From Methylococcaceae bacterium (lineage in GTDB: Bacteria; Pseudomonadota; Gammaproteobacteria; Methylococcales; Methylomonadaceae): DNA of 44,918 bases. The stretch's first letter is position 1, and the number at the start of each line of letters is the position of its first letter. Where the stretch lies: assembly GCA_947506155.1 (NCBI GenBank), contig CANNNV010000005.1:1-44918 (forward strand), given 5' to 3'. The position numbers and the translations under genes were made by a program. The notes beneath the pieces are model-generated. The model searched no databases and had not been told where the DNA came from. It was given only the letters and a program-made list of their open reading frames with translations. Below, one piece after another: positions 29,747 to 38,883 of this stretch.

Positions 29747-32700
29747 ATGAATAACAAACTACTTACTTCCTACAACACCCTATCTACCGACGAGCAGCAA
29801 CTGCTACAGACTCTGTCAGTGATTTATGCGCCGGTAGGACAAACTGACTTCCAGGAACTATTAAAAAAAGCTGCTATTTTTCCCTCCAGCATCCTGGGGA
29901 TAATTAACAAACTGTTAAAGGATAAATTACAAAAAAGCGAGCTGATTGTAATTTCTGTTGACGGCTGGCAATGTCATCCGGCTATTACCGAAGCCATGAT
30001 GCGGCTTGCGGTACAACAGCCCTGGTTTAATAAGCTGGCGGCTTTTTTGATTGCCGATCACAAGTCTTATTACCCCGCTCGCGTAGGCATTGTTCACGAT
30101 ATAAAATTATTGCGTATTTTTATATATCAGCACAATGACACCGGGATTATCGCCAACATAAACCGGATCCGTTCGTATCATCCTATGGATTTGACTAAGA
30201 TCCTCGATAAAATCATCTTTGATGATTTTGATCCAGCGTGGTTTGCCAACTTTTCTGAAGCCATTAAGTTTTTAATCTTAAATCATTTTGTCGATGGCAG
30301 TCTTTGGTATTTAACGGATACCCGCTTGCACTATCAATTGCTGGAGCAGTTTTTTGGGGCAAACAAATCAGATAAGCCGGAGATAGTTCAAACCGTTATT
30401 GAACAACGCATGTTGCGCGGCAATTTTAACGATGCAGAAACCTGGTTGGCAAATGATACCTCCTGGTACGGTTTGCAAGTATTGGCTAGCGTGTGTTTTT
30501 TACAAAACCGTAATGATGAAGCTGTGGTGTTATTTACTGCTGCACTTAAAGCGCTTAAAAAAGAAACCGGCAAACGTAATATCAGCATTCAGGGCTTGTA
30601 CGGTTGTTTTTTTAGTCTGGCCTTATTGCGTACGCGTAATTTCAATAATCTGACTTTACTTAAACAAAACACCCAACTCACGATTAAGCATGGCCAGCAA
30701 GATGCGTTTTATTTGCTCAATTTAATCCTACTGGATGCGGTTGATATTTATCAAGGCAAGCTGACGGCAGAGCACAGCCATTATTTGTTCAAAAGTAATG
30801 ATTTTGCTTATGAGCGTTTATTTCAGGCCCTGTTGCTGTACTGGATAGGTGAGCTTGATGAAATGACGGCTGCGAATAAAGGCTATCTGGCGGGGCTGGC
30901 TAAGTTTTGTGAGCGAGCGCAGCAATACAATTTTGTCTGGTATGCAGCGGTTAGCTCGGGCCTGTTGCAGCGTCTGGATTATAAAAACCAGACCTGGGCT
31001 TGTGAACCTATAGCGCAGCAATATACAGCGTCACCGTTTACTGAAATTCTCGATTTATTGCCGCAAGCATCAAAATGGCAAAGAGCTTTGGATGCGTTAA
31101 CGCACTTGAAAGATGGGCCTTTAACAAGCTCGACTGATCAGCAAACTCGGATGATCTGGATATTAACCCTGGTGCTGAATCAGGCTGTGTTGGAGCCAAA
31201 AGAGCAAAAGCTGGGTAAAAGCGGCCGCTGGAGTAAAGGTCGTCCTATTTCGTTAAAGCGCCTGTACCATAATTTGTCCGAGTTTGATTATTTGTCTGAG
31301 CAGGATCGGCGTATTTGTGCCCAGGTTCAGATGGACAAGGAAAGCGATTACTGGGGCTATTCCAGTAAAGAGGTGTTCAGCTTGTCGGACGAGGCGATTT
31401 TGAGCGCGGTCGGACATCCGCATATTTATTGGCCTAACCAGGATTCTCCGGTAGAAATCAGCGTCGCCGAACCTCAGTTGCTGGTTAAAGAACAGCAAGC
31501 GAATCTGCATATTTCTTTGATTCCGCCCATTACTGGACAGAAAGTCATTGCCCAAAGAACCGCGAGCAACGGTTTGCTCGTTTACAAGATTAACGAATCA
31601 CATCGTCAGGTGGCTGAGATTCTGGGTAAAAAAGGCTTGACCGTACCGGCCTCGGCGCGTCAGCAGGTGATTGATTCTATCGCCTCGGTCGCGTCAATGT
31701 TGACAGTGCAATCTGATATCGGCGGCACTTCCAGTCATGCGCAAAGTGTAGTTGCTGACAGTCGCCTGCATGTGCATTTGCAACCGATCGGCCAAGGCAT
31801 ACAGATAGAGTTTTTCGTGCAACCGTTTGCAGGCGGCGGGCCGCTTTATAAACCCGGTGCGGGAGGAACAACAGTGTTGGCAGAAATTGACGGCAAGCAG
31901 TTGCAAACCACCCGTGATTTCAAGCTCGAAAAAAAGCAACTAAAACAAGTGCTGGCTGAGTGCCCGGAACTTTACGCTGAAAAAGACGCCAAATGGTTGC
32001 TGGATGATTCCGAAATGGCCCTGGAAGCCTTGTTGCATTTGCAGGCTTTGGGCGATTTTGCGGTGCTGGAATGGCCCAAAGGTAAAAAGATTCAGATCAG
32101 TCGCGAGGCCGGTTTAGCTCAAGTGCAGTTTTCGGTACGCAAGGAAAAAGACTGGTTCAGCGTCGAAGGTAGTTTACAGATTGATGAGCAGGAAGTGCTG
32201 GATATGCAGCATTTGATGCTGCTGTTAAACAGCTCATCTGGCCGTTTTTTAAAACTTGAAGACGGGCAGATTATCGCGTTAACTCAAGAATTACGTAAGC
32301 GTCTGGATGATTTATCTGGTTTGGGCGACGTGCAAAAAGACAAAGTACGTTTTCATCCATTGGCCGCGCAGGCTCTGGATGAAATAACCAGCGGCATGAA
32401 CATTAGTGCCAGTAAACCCTGGCAGGATCAGTTACGTCGGCTTAACGAAACCGGCGAATTAAATCCACAGCTGCCGTCAACCCTGCAAGGCGAATTGCGC
32501 GATTATCAATTGGAAGGTTATCAATGGATGTCGAGGCTGGCGCATTGGGGAGCAGGTGCCTGTCTGGCCGATGACATGGGACTTGGCAAAACCGTGCAGG
32601 CACTGGCCCTGATTTTATCCCGTGCTCCGGACGGACCTACGCTGATTTTGGCGCCGACTTCGGTGTGCATTAACTGGCTGGAAGAATGTCAGCGTTTTGC

Positions 32701-33868
32701 GCCGACACTGACTGTGCAGCAATTTGGCAGTGGTGATCGGCAGACTATGCTCGATGCCGCTGGGCCTTTCGATTTGATCGTGTGCAGTTATGGTTTGTTG
32801 CAAACTGAAGGCGAGCGCCTGGCGCAAAAAAACTGGCAAACCCTGGTTGCGGATGAGGCGCAGGCCATTAAAAATCCGCTGACCAAACGCTCCAAAGCCG
32901 CGATGGCCTTGCAAGCCGATTTTAAACTAATCACCACCGGTACGCCGATAGAAAACCATCTGGGCGAACTTTGGAACCTGTTTAATTTTATTAACCCGGG
33001 CTTGCTGGGGAGTTTGAAGAAATTCAACGAGCGTTATGCCCAGGCGATTGAAAATGAACAGGATGCAGGCGTACAGCAACGGCTGAGGAAATTATTGCGG
33101 CCATTTATTTTGCGCCGGCTTAAAAATGATGTATTAACCGAGCTGCCTTCGCGTACCGAAGTGACTCTGCATGTCGAATTAAGTCCCGAAGAGCGTGCTA
33201 TCTATGAAGCGCTGCGGCGTAACGCAATGCAGACCATGATGGAGCCTACCGGCCAAGCCGGACATCAGCAGTTGAAGGTTCTGGCAGAAATCATGAAATT
33301 ACGTCGTGCCTGTTGCAACCCGCGTCTGGTGATGGAAGCAAGCACCGTGAGCAGTTCCAAGCTGGCGGCTTTCGAAGAACTGGTGGATGAATTGCTGGAA
33401 AACCGTCACAAAGCACTGGTTTTTAGCCAATTTGTCGGGCATTTAACGCTGATACGCGAGTTGCTGGACAAAAAAGGCATTAGCTATCATTATCTGGACG
33501 GTTCGACGCCGGTTCCACAGCGCAAAAAAGCCATGAATTCCTTTCAGGCGGGTAACGGCGATTTGTTTTTGATCAGCCTGAAAGCGGGCGGCACCGGTTT
33601 GAACTTGACCGCCGCCGACTATGTAATCCACATGGACCCTTGGTGGAATCCGGCGGTTGAAGATCAAGCTTCCGATCGCGCCCATCGTATGGGGCAAAAA
33701 CGCCCGGTCACGATTTATCGCCTAGTTGCTAAAGACACCATTGAAGACAAAATTGTCGAGTTGCACAAACAAAAACGTGACTTGGCCAATAGTCTGCTCG
33801 AAGGCGGCGAAGTAAGCGGCAAGATGTCGGTTGAAGACATGATGGAGCTGATCAAGGATATTGATTGA
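29747..33868 (+). CDS. SNF2-family DEAD/DEAH-type helicase with large N-terminal region
   Basis: SNF2 ATPases move along double-stranded DNA and remodel protein-DNA or RNA polymerase complexes. The 1373-residue protein has a C-terminal motor: ADDMGLGKT (about 943-951), DEAQ (about 1034), TGTPIENHLGELW, then the second RecA lobe with VFSQFVGHL, LKAGGTGLNL and DRAHRMGQKRPV. The N-terminal about 900 residues are not a standard RapA fold. Residues 1-95 resemble a winged helix, residues about 100-500 look like helical TPR-type repeats, and residues about 560-860 are mixed and probably correspond to a regulatory SNF2-associated region. Related long SNF2 proteins occur across proteobacteria; the function is unclear. 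A hairpin repeat follows the stop. Confidence 0.88.
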   Translation: MNNKLLTSYNTLSTDEQQLLQTLSVIYAPVGQTDFQELLKKAAIFPSSILGIINKLLKDKLQKSELIVISVDGWQCHPAITEAMMRLAVQQPWFNKLAAFLIADHKSYYPARVGIVHDIKLLRIFIYQHNDTGIIANINRIRSYHPMDLTKILDKIIFDDFDPAWFANFSEAIKFLILNHFVDGSLWYLTDTRLHYQLLEQFFGANKSDKPEIVQTVIEQRMLRGNFNDAETWLANDTSWYGLQVLASVCFLQNRNDEAVVLFTAALKALKKETGKRNISIQGLYGCFFSLALLRTRNFNNLTLLKQNTQLTIKHGQQDAFYLLNLILLDAVDIYQGKLTAEHSHYLFKSNDFAYERLFQALLLYWIGELDEMTAANKGYLAGLAKFCERAQQYNFVWYAAVSSGLLQRLDYKNQTWACEPIAQQYTASPFTEILDLLPQASKWQRALDALTHLKDGPLTSSTDQQTRMIWILTLVLNQAVLEPKEQKLGKSGRWSKGRPISLKRLYHNLSEFDYLSEQDRRICAQVQMDKESDYWGYSSKEVFSLSDEAILSAVGHPHIYWPNQDSPVEISVAEPQLLVKEQQANLHISLIPPITGQKVIAQRTASNGLLVYKINESHRQVAEILGKKGLTVPASARQQVIDSIASVASMLTVQSDIGGTSSHAQSVVADSRLHVHLQPIGQGIQIEFFVQPFAGGGPLYKPGAGGTTVLAEIDGKQLQTTRDFKLEKKQLKQVLAECPELYAEKDAKWLLDDSEMALEALLHLQALGDFAVLEWPKGKKIQISREAGLAQVQFSVRKEKDWFSVEGSLQIDEQEVLDMQHLMLLLNSSSGRFLKLEDGQIIALTQELRKRLDDLSGLGDVQKDKVRFHPLAAQALDEITSGMNISASKPWQDQLRRLNETGELNPQLPSTLQGELRDYQLEGYQWMSRLAHWGAGACLADDMGLGKTVQALALILSRAPDGPTLILAPTSVCINWLEECQRFAPTLTVQQFGSGDRQTMLDAAGPFDLIVCSYGLLQTEGERLAQKNWQTLVADEAQAIKNPLTKRSKAAMALQADFKLITTGTPIENHLGELWNLFNFINPGLLGSLKKFNERYAQAIENEQDAGVQQRLRKLLRPFILRRLKNDVLTELPSRTEVTLHVELSPEERAIYEALRRNAMQTMMEPTGQAGHQQLKVLAEIMKLRRACCNPRLVMEASTVSSSKLAAFEELVDELLENRHKALVFSQFVGHLTLIRELLDKKGISYHYLDGSTPVPQRKKAMNSFQAGNGDLFLISLKAGGTGLNLTAADYVIHMDPWWNPAVEDQASDRAHRMGQKRPVTIYRLVAKDTIEDKIVELHKQKRDLANSLLEGGEVSGKMSVEDMMELIKDID

Positions 33869-33879
33869 GTGACCGTCTG

Positions 33880-33906
33880 TAGGGGCGAATTCATTCGCCC
33901 TGTTTT
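33880..33906 (+). terminator. Hairpin repeat after the SNF2 gene
   Basis: GGGCGAA / TTCGCCC form a 7-bp stem just after the stop, followed by TGTTTT. The unit GTAGGGGCGAATTCATTCGC is, from memory, a widely dispersed bacterial repeat, so this may be a repeat that also acts as a terminator. Confidence 0.45.
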
Positions 33907-33957
33907 CACGCACCTTCGTTGGACAAAATTATTTATCTAAAAGTGAGGCTATCAAGC

Positions 33958-34431
33958 ATGCGTAAAACAATAATCCATCAAACTGATGAACCTATTTCCG
34001 CTATTGATCTGGATTTTTTGGATCTGGAGCATCTTGCTCAAATAGAGTTTACCTCGGAGTGTCCAGAATATCCGGTCGAGTCAGCTTTGTTATTAACAGC
34101 AGATACCGGATGGCAGGCGGCAAGTTCTGGCGAACAAATAATCCGTGTCGTATTCGATCAACCCAGAACCATCGAACATATTATGCTGGTGTTCGATGAA
34201 GCGCAACAGTCACGTACCCAGGAATTTGTATTACTTTGGCTAATGGATAAAGAAAATTCTTATCGAGAAATTTTGCGTCAGCAATATCACTTTAGTCCGC
34301 CTAATACCACCCAAGAAATCGAACATTATGAGGTCAGGCTTGAGCAATTAAAGGCACTGGAATTAAAAATAATCCCAGATATGGGTGGGGGTAACGCCTG
34401 CGCCAAACTTAAAAAGTTGCGTCTTGCGTAA
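33958..34431 (+). CDS. Unknown small protein, possible beta-sandwich
   Basis: Not recognised. The ORF track starts 13 codons early; the ATG at 33958 has GTGAGG upstream and gives 157 residues. It has no signal peptide or membrane segment and is acidic. The alternating pattern (AIDLDFLDLEHLAQIEFTS, IIRVVFDQPRTIEHIMLVFD, QEFVLLWLMD) suggests a beta-rich fold like discoidin or carbohydrate-binding domains, with a helical C-terminus ending KIIPDMGGG. It lies 89 nt after the SNF2 gene, beyond a likely terminator, and 104 nt before hppA. Confidence 0.6.
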   Translation: MRKTIIHQTDEPISAIDLDFLDLEHLAQIEFTSECPEYPVESALLLTADTGWQAASSGEQIIRVVFDQPRTIEHIMLVFDEAQQSRTQEFVLLWLMDKENSYREILRQQYHFSPPNTTQEIEHYEVRLEQLKALELKIIPDMGGGNACAKLKKLRLA

Positions 34432-34535
34432 ATGTTGCTTCTAATAGTTGAGGCTGTAGTAATGTGTCAGCTAAAAAATAATAAAAAAAGAACGTAGTAA
34501 ACTCACGTCAAATCAACCAACGAGGAGAGGAAATT

Positions 34536-36662
34536 ATGATGTTTCCAACATCTGCATCTGTTGTCATCGCGTTATTAATGGGCCTAGTAGGAGTCGCTTT
34601 CGTTATCTGGGAATTACGCCGAATACTTAGCTATGATCCTGGCAATGAAGTCATGCAAGCTATAGCTACGGCTATTCAAGAAGGCTCGACAGCTTTTTTA
34701 TCGCGCGAATATCGCGTCATAGCGATTTTTGTCGTGATTGTCGCAGCCGTTATTTCGACATTTTTACAATGGCAGACCGCCTTATGTTTTGTGATCGGGG
34801 CGATTGCTTCGGCAAGCGCGGGCTATTTGGGGATGTATGTGGCAGTTCGCGCCAATGTCAGAACCGCCGCTGCGGCGGGGCGTAATTTGCATGAAGGCTT
34901 GCGCGTTGCGTTTGGCAGCGGTTCTATTATGGGCATGGCGGTGGTCAGTTTCAGTCTGATCGGCATGACGGTGTTGTTTCTGGTGTTTAACGGCAATCCG
35001 AATCAACTGACTTATATTACCGGTTTCGGTTTTGGTGCCAGCAGTATTGCACTGTTTGCCCGAGTTGGTGGCGGTATTTATACCAAAGCGGCTGATGTCG
35101 GCGCTGATCTGGTCGGCAAGGTCGAACAAGGCATACCCGAAGATGACCCACGCAATCCTGCGGTGATAGCCGATAATGTCGGCGATAATGTCGGTGATGT
35201 TGCTGGTATGGGTGCTGATTTATTTGAAAGTTACAGCGGTTCGATTATTGCGGCGGCAACCTTGGGTGCAGCCTTGGGTGCAAAATCGCCGGCTTTTATC
35301 GGACTGCCTTTTCTGGTGGCTGCGGTGGGCATTATTGCCAGCCTTTTTGGCATTTATATGGTGACCGGCAAGGAAATTAAACATGCCGCGATTTCTGATG
35401 GTTCGATAATGGCCCGTGTTCTTGGCTTTATCGGAAAATATATTATCAAGATTGACGAAAACGCCAGTCTGGATGATTTGTTAAAAGCCTTGCGCTATTC
35501 CGTCTGGGGTGCTTCAGCCGTCATTTTGAGCTTATCTTTGATCGCCGTATTGTTGTCCGGTGTCAGTTTTAATTATTGGTTGGTGATTCTGGTTGGCTTA
35601 GTCGCTGGTAACGCGATTGCCTATGTCACAGAATATTACACAGCCTATACAGAAAAGCCTACTCAAGGCATTGCTCACGCTACGCAAACAGGTGCGGCCA
35701 CCACCATTATTCAAGGCTTGGCGGTCGGTATGATGAGTACGGTATTTCCGGTATTGATTGTTTCTGTGGCGATTTTGTTAAGTATCTGGCTAGGCCATAA
35801 AGCCGATGGCAGTATGGCTGCAGGTCTTTATGCGGTAGCGCTGGCCGGTGTCGGCATGTTAAGCACCTTGGGCGTTACCTTGGCGACTGATGCTTATGGT
35901 CCTGTTGCCGATAATGCTGGCGGTATTGCGGAAATGAGTCATCTGCCCCATGAAGTGCGTCAGCGCACCGATGCGTTAGATAGCTTGGGCAATACTACGG
36001 CTGCAACCGGCAAAGGCTTTGCCATCGGTTCGGCCGTGTTAACGGCGCTGGCTTTATTGGCGGCTTATGTCACTGCGGCAAAAATCGACAATTTGAATAT
36101 CCTCGGCCCTACCATGTTACCGGGTATCCTGATTGGCGCGATGATGCCTTATTTATTCTCGGCGTTGACCATGATGGCCGTCGGTAAAGCGGCTCATCAG
36201 ATTGTGGTTGAAGTGCGTCGGCAGTTTCGTGAAATTCCCGGCTTGATGGAAGGTACAGGCAAGCCTGATTACGCGGCCTGTGTCGGCATTAGCACCGAAA
36301 GCGCGTTGCGTGAAATGATCTTGCCTGGCGCGTTGGCGGTGGTTGTGCCAATAGTTATCGGACATGTTTTGGGTAAGGAAGCGTTGGCCGGTATGCTGGT
36401 AGGCACCATGTCTTCCGGATTTTTGCTGGCAGTAATGATGGCAAATGCTGGCGGCGCCTGGGACAATGCGAAAAAATGGATAGAAACAGGGCAGTATGGT
36501 GGTAAAGGTTCTGACTCCCACAAAGCCGCAGTAGTCGGTGATACAGTCGGCGATCCGTTTAAAGACACCAGCGGTCCGTCTTTAAACATTCTAATCAAGC
36601 TGATGACCATCGTCAGTTTAGTCTTTGCTACGTCATTCGGTTCCGGGTGGTTTAACTTTTAA
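34536..36662 (+). CDS. hppA: K+-dependent membrane-bound pyrophosphatase (ion pump)
   Basis: This membrane enzyme couples PPi hydrolysis to H+ or Na+ export. The 708-residue protein has about 16 TM helices and the substrate-site segment [22 protein letters not shown] plus [32 protein letters not shown] (485-494) has Ala and Gly where K+-independent enzymes have Lys and Thr, so K+ dependence is predicted. The gate glutamate E231 follows D228 by three residues, the arrangement of Na+-pumping Thermotoga PPase (D243/E246), and not that of plant H+-PPase. Na+ transport is therefore possible. A strong GAGGAGAGGA ribosome site precedes ATGATG, and a strong terminator follows. It allows recovery of energy from biosynthetic PPi. 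Confidence 0.96.
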   Translation: MMFPTSASVVIALLMGLVGVAFVIWELRRILSYDPGNEVMQAIATAIQEGSTAFLSREYRVIAIFVVIVAAVISTFLQWQTALCFVIGAIASASAGYLGMYVAVRANVRTAAAAGRNLHEGLRVAFGSGSIMGMAVVSFSLIGMTVLFLVFNGNPNQLTYITGFGFGASSIALFARVGGGIYTKAADVGADLVGKVEQGIPEDDPRNPAVIADNVGDNVGDVAGMGADLFESYSGSIIAAATLGAALGAKSPAFIGLPFLVAAVGIIASLFGIYMVTGKEIKHAAISDGSIMARVLGFIGKYIIKIDENASLDDLLKALRYSVWGASAVILSLSLIAVLLSGVSFNYWLVILVGLVAGNAIAYVTEYYTAYTEKPTQGIAHATQTGAATTIIQGLAVGMMSTVFPVLIVSVAILLSIWLGHKADGSMAAGLYAVALAGVGMLSTLGVTLATDAYGPVADNAGGIAEMSHLPHEVRQRTDALDSLGNTTAATGKGFAIGSAVLTALALLAAYVTAAKIDNLNILGPTMLPGILIGAMMPYLFSALTMMAVGKAAHQIVVEVRRQFREIPGLMEGTGKPDYAACVGISTESALREMILPGALAVVVPIVIGHVLGKEALAGMLVGTMSSGFLLAVMMANAGGAWDNAKKWIETGQYGGKGSDSHKAAVVGDTVGDPFKDTSGPSLNILIKLMTIVSLVFATSFGSGWFNF

Positions 36663-36692
36663 ACCGGATTGTTTGACACAACACCACGAAGA

Positions 36693-36732
36693 CACGAAGA
36701 CCATAGAACTTATGGGCTTCGTGTTTTTTTTT
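36693..36732 (+). terminator. Intrinsic terminator after hppA
   Basis: CACGAAG / CTTCGTG flank an inner CCATA / TATGG stem, followed by nine T residues. It ends the hppA transcript 31 nt after the stop codon. Confidence 0.88.
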
Positions 36733-36750
36733 GATTGAACCGGGATTGAT

Positions 36751-37530
36751 ATGTTTAAACAGCTGAAGTTTGCATCTCGCTACAGATTCGGATTCTTTTT
36801 GCTATTACTGTCAATGATGGCGATGGCGGTAGTTGTTCCCAAATTATCAAATCTGGTCACTGATTTAACTGCTACGCTGAGTGTGGAACAGTCTGTAGCC
36901 TTAGAAAATAAGCTGGCTGACTTTGAGGCAAAAAATGGCAACCAGATTGTGGTGTTAATTGTTCCGACTACCGGTACCAAAGACATGGGCGAATTTGCCA
37001 CAGAGGTTGCCGATTTATCGCAAATCAATCGTAAAGGTATTGATGAGGGTGTTATTTTGATCTTGGCTAAAGACAACCAACATCTATATTTAAAAGTTGG
37101 CTATGGCCTAAAAGATATTATTCCAGAGGCGGTTGTCCAGCGGATAATTTCTGAAATTATTACCCCGTATTTAGAAAAAGGCGACTATGCTGGGGCTATT
37201 GAGGCTGGAATTACACAATTGATGAAGTTGATTGAAGGTGAAGCTTTACCGGCAAAAAGTGTTAATAATACGCAGCATGAACGTTTAGTTATATGTGTTT
37301 TATTCGGGGGATTAATTGCCGGATTTGGATTGTCTGCGACAATGGGTAGGGTAATGGCGGGTATCCTAGCCGGATTAGCGAGTGGAATAGTGGTTGTAGT
37401 AATGTTGAACTTAACGTTGTCGACTGCTCTGTTGACCAGTTTAATGGTTTTTCTTATCATTGGCGTTAGTCCACCAAATGGACACGGCGGGTGGTCTAAC
37501 GATGGTGGCCTTAGGCGATGGCCGTTTTAA
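36751..37530 (+). CDS. TPM-domain membrane protein (YgcG family)
   Basis: The 259-residue protein has an N-terminal signal or anchor (about 13-32, FGFFLLLLSMMAMAVVV), then a TPM domain (about 35-165) with LSVEQSVALENKLADFEAKNGNQIVVLIVP, GIDEGVILILAKDN and VGYGLKDIIPEAVVQRII, then two hydrophobic helices (about 180-245). Family members often end with a Gly-rich SGGG tail; here it is short (GGWSNDGGLRRWPF) and appears cut by a reading-frame change. TPM proteins are linked to envelope stress and photosystem assembly in other groups, but the biochemical role is unsettled. It lies 18 nt past the hppA terminator and 50 nt before a CarS-like gene, probably first in that operon. Confidence 0.85.
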   Translation: MFKQLKFASRYRFGFFLLLLSMMAMAVVVPKLSNLVTDLTATLSVEQSVALENKLADFEAKNGNQIVVLIVPTTGTKDMGEFATEVADLSQINRKGIDEGVILILAKDNQHLYLKVGYGLKDIIPEAVVQRIISEIITPYLEKGDYAGAIEAGITQLMKLIEGEALPAKSVNNTQHERLVICVLFGGLIAGFGLSATMGRVMAGILAGLASGIVVVVMLNLTLSTALLTSLMVFLIIGVSPPNGHGGWSNDGGLRRWPF

Positions 37531-37580
37531 TAGCGGAGATGCACAAATAATTAATACACAACCAAAAGCAGGTTTTCAAC

Positions 37581-38084
37581 ATGACTGCATTATTTGTTTA
37601 TTTGTATTTTATAATTCAGGCTATTGGCTTGCTTGTTGTTGCCAACGGCGCACCGGTGCTAAGCAATAAAATACTGGGAAAAAACTGGATCTGGCCGGTA
37701 GACCATCAATTAATGCTGCGTGACGGGCGCCGTTTGTTTGGCGGCACCAAAACTTGGCGGGGTTTGTGTTCAGCGATATTGTTTACAAGTCTGGCAACCC
37801 TATTAATGGGCATAAATCCGGTGATCGGGGCATTATTTGGAGTCCTGGCGATGACCGGAGATTTACTGGCAAGCTTTATCAAGCGTCGAATTGGTTGTGC
37901 TGAAAGTAGTCGGGCACGAGGTCTTGATACGGTGCCCGAATCCCTGTTGCCAATCTTAGTATTAAAAGAACCACTAGCACTGGATCTGGTTGATATTATG
38001 CTTATAGTGGGGATTTTCTTTTTGATTGAGGAATGGTTTTCGCCACTACTTTATCGACTGCATATTCGAAAGCGGCCTTATTGA
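37581..38084 (+). CDS. CDP-archaeol synthase (CarS)-like CDP-lipid synthase
   Basis: The 167-residue membrane protein matches the CarS/DUF46 family that activates a phosphatidic-acid-type lipid with CTP in archaea. It has ANGAPVL near the start, LFGGTKTWRGL (about 53-63), GDLLASFIKRRIG (about 93-105) and DTVPESL (about 113-119), with hydrophobic helices at about 4-22, 62-90 and 132-152. Bacterial members exist; their substrate is probably a diacyl lipid because bacteria lack archaeol. It precedes a YbhP-like gene and a CDP-alcohol phosphatidyltransferase, which would use a CDP-lipid, so a joint role in phospholipid synthesis is inferred. Confidence 0.85.
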   Translation: MTALFVYLYFIIQAIGLLVVANGAPVLSNKILGKNWIWPVDHQLMLRDGRRLFGGTKTWRGLCSAILFTSLATLLMGINPVIGALFGVLAMTGDLLASFIKRRIGCAESSRARGLDTVPESLLPILVLKEPLALDLVDIMLIVGIFFLIEEWFSPLLYRLHIRKRPY

Positions 38085-38145
38085 CTGTAAAATGCAGGTG
38101 TTTTTCGGATTCTCCGTCAAGAGGCAATTTCTAGGCTGAAAACGT

Positions 38146-38883
38146 ATGCTAAGAATATTAACTTACAACATCCATAAAGGCTTTAATGTCGGCAATCGGC
38201 GTTTTGTCTTGCATCAGATTCGAGATGCACTAATAGCTGCTGATGCTGATGTAATGTTTTTGCAGGAAATGCAGGGCGAGCACCTGCGTCATCAAAGAAA
38301 AATTGCTGACTGGCCGGATTTGTCCCCACTTGAATTTCTTGCTGAAAATATCTGGCCTTTTCAGGCCTATGGCAAAAATGCTGTTTACAAAATCGGCCAT
38401 CACGGCAATGCAATCTTAAGCAAGCATCCGTTCGAACGCTGGGAGAATATTAACGTATCACCTTTCCCATGGGCCAGTCGCAGTTTATTGCACGGTGTTA
38501 TTCGCGTGCCACAAAGCCAAGACTTGCATATTGTGTGCATACATTTCGGATTGAGTGGCAAGGAGCGTCGATTACAAATAAGAAAATTATGTGCGCGTAT
38601 CGATAGCCATGTGCCACACGATGCACCACTGATTATAGCGGGTGACTTTAACGACTGGCTGGGGCAGGCCGAACGCTTCTTTCATGAGCATCTAGGTTTG
38701 CAAGAAATTTTTCGTGTCACTCACGGATGCTATGCCAATAGTTTCCCATCCTGGTTACCTTTTTTACCGATGGATCGCATTTATTATCGTGGCTTAAATC
38801 CAGTATCATGTAAGCGACTGACGGACGCACCATGGCATAGACTGTCAGACCACTCGCCCTTGATCGCCTCGTTTAGCTCATGA
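38146..38883 (+). CDS. YbhP-like endonuclease/exonuclease/phosphatase-family protein
   Basis: The 245-residue protein has the EEP fold motifs LRILTYNIHKGF, DVMFLQEMQG (catalytic Glu), GHHGNAILSKHP, IIAGDFNDW and LSDHSPL. The opening (NIHKGFNVGNRRFVLHQIRDAL) and the FLAENIWPFQAYGKNAVY stretch are close to E. coli YbhP, whose gene neighbours clsB (cardiolipin synthase). It lacks a signal peptide. Its stop overlaps the start of a CDP-alcohol phosphatidyltransferase gene (ATGA), so the two are coupled. A phosphodiesterase or phosphatase acting on a lipid intermediate is a reasonable inference; nuclease activity is the alternative. Confidence 0.88.
   Translation: MLRILTYNIHKGFNVGNRRFVLHQIRDALIAADADVMFLQEMQGEHLRHQRKIADWPDLSPLEFLAENIWPFQAYGKNAVYKIGHHGNAILSKHPFERWENINVSPFPWASRSLLHGVIRVPQSQDLHIVCIHFGLSGKERRLQIRKLCARIDSHVPHDAPLIIAGDFNDWLGQAERFFHEHLGLQEIFRVTHGCYANSFPSWLPFLPMDRIYYRGLNPVSCKRLTDAPWHRLSDHSPLIASFSS

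Noticed and set aside
36153-36521. 122-aa minus-strand ORF rich in His and Gln
   Set aside because: Antisense to conserved hppA codons; the composition reflects the reverse complement of Ala/Gly/Met codons.
37460-37669. 69-aa ORF overlapping the end of the TPM gene and start of the CarS-like gene
   Set aside because: It bridges two real genes out of frame; only the first residues resemble a decayed tail, which is noted as a finding, not called as a gene.
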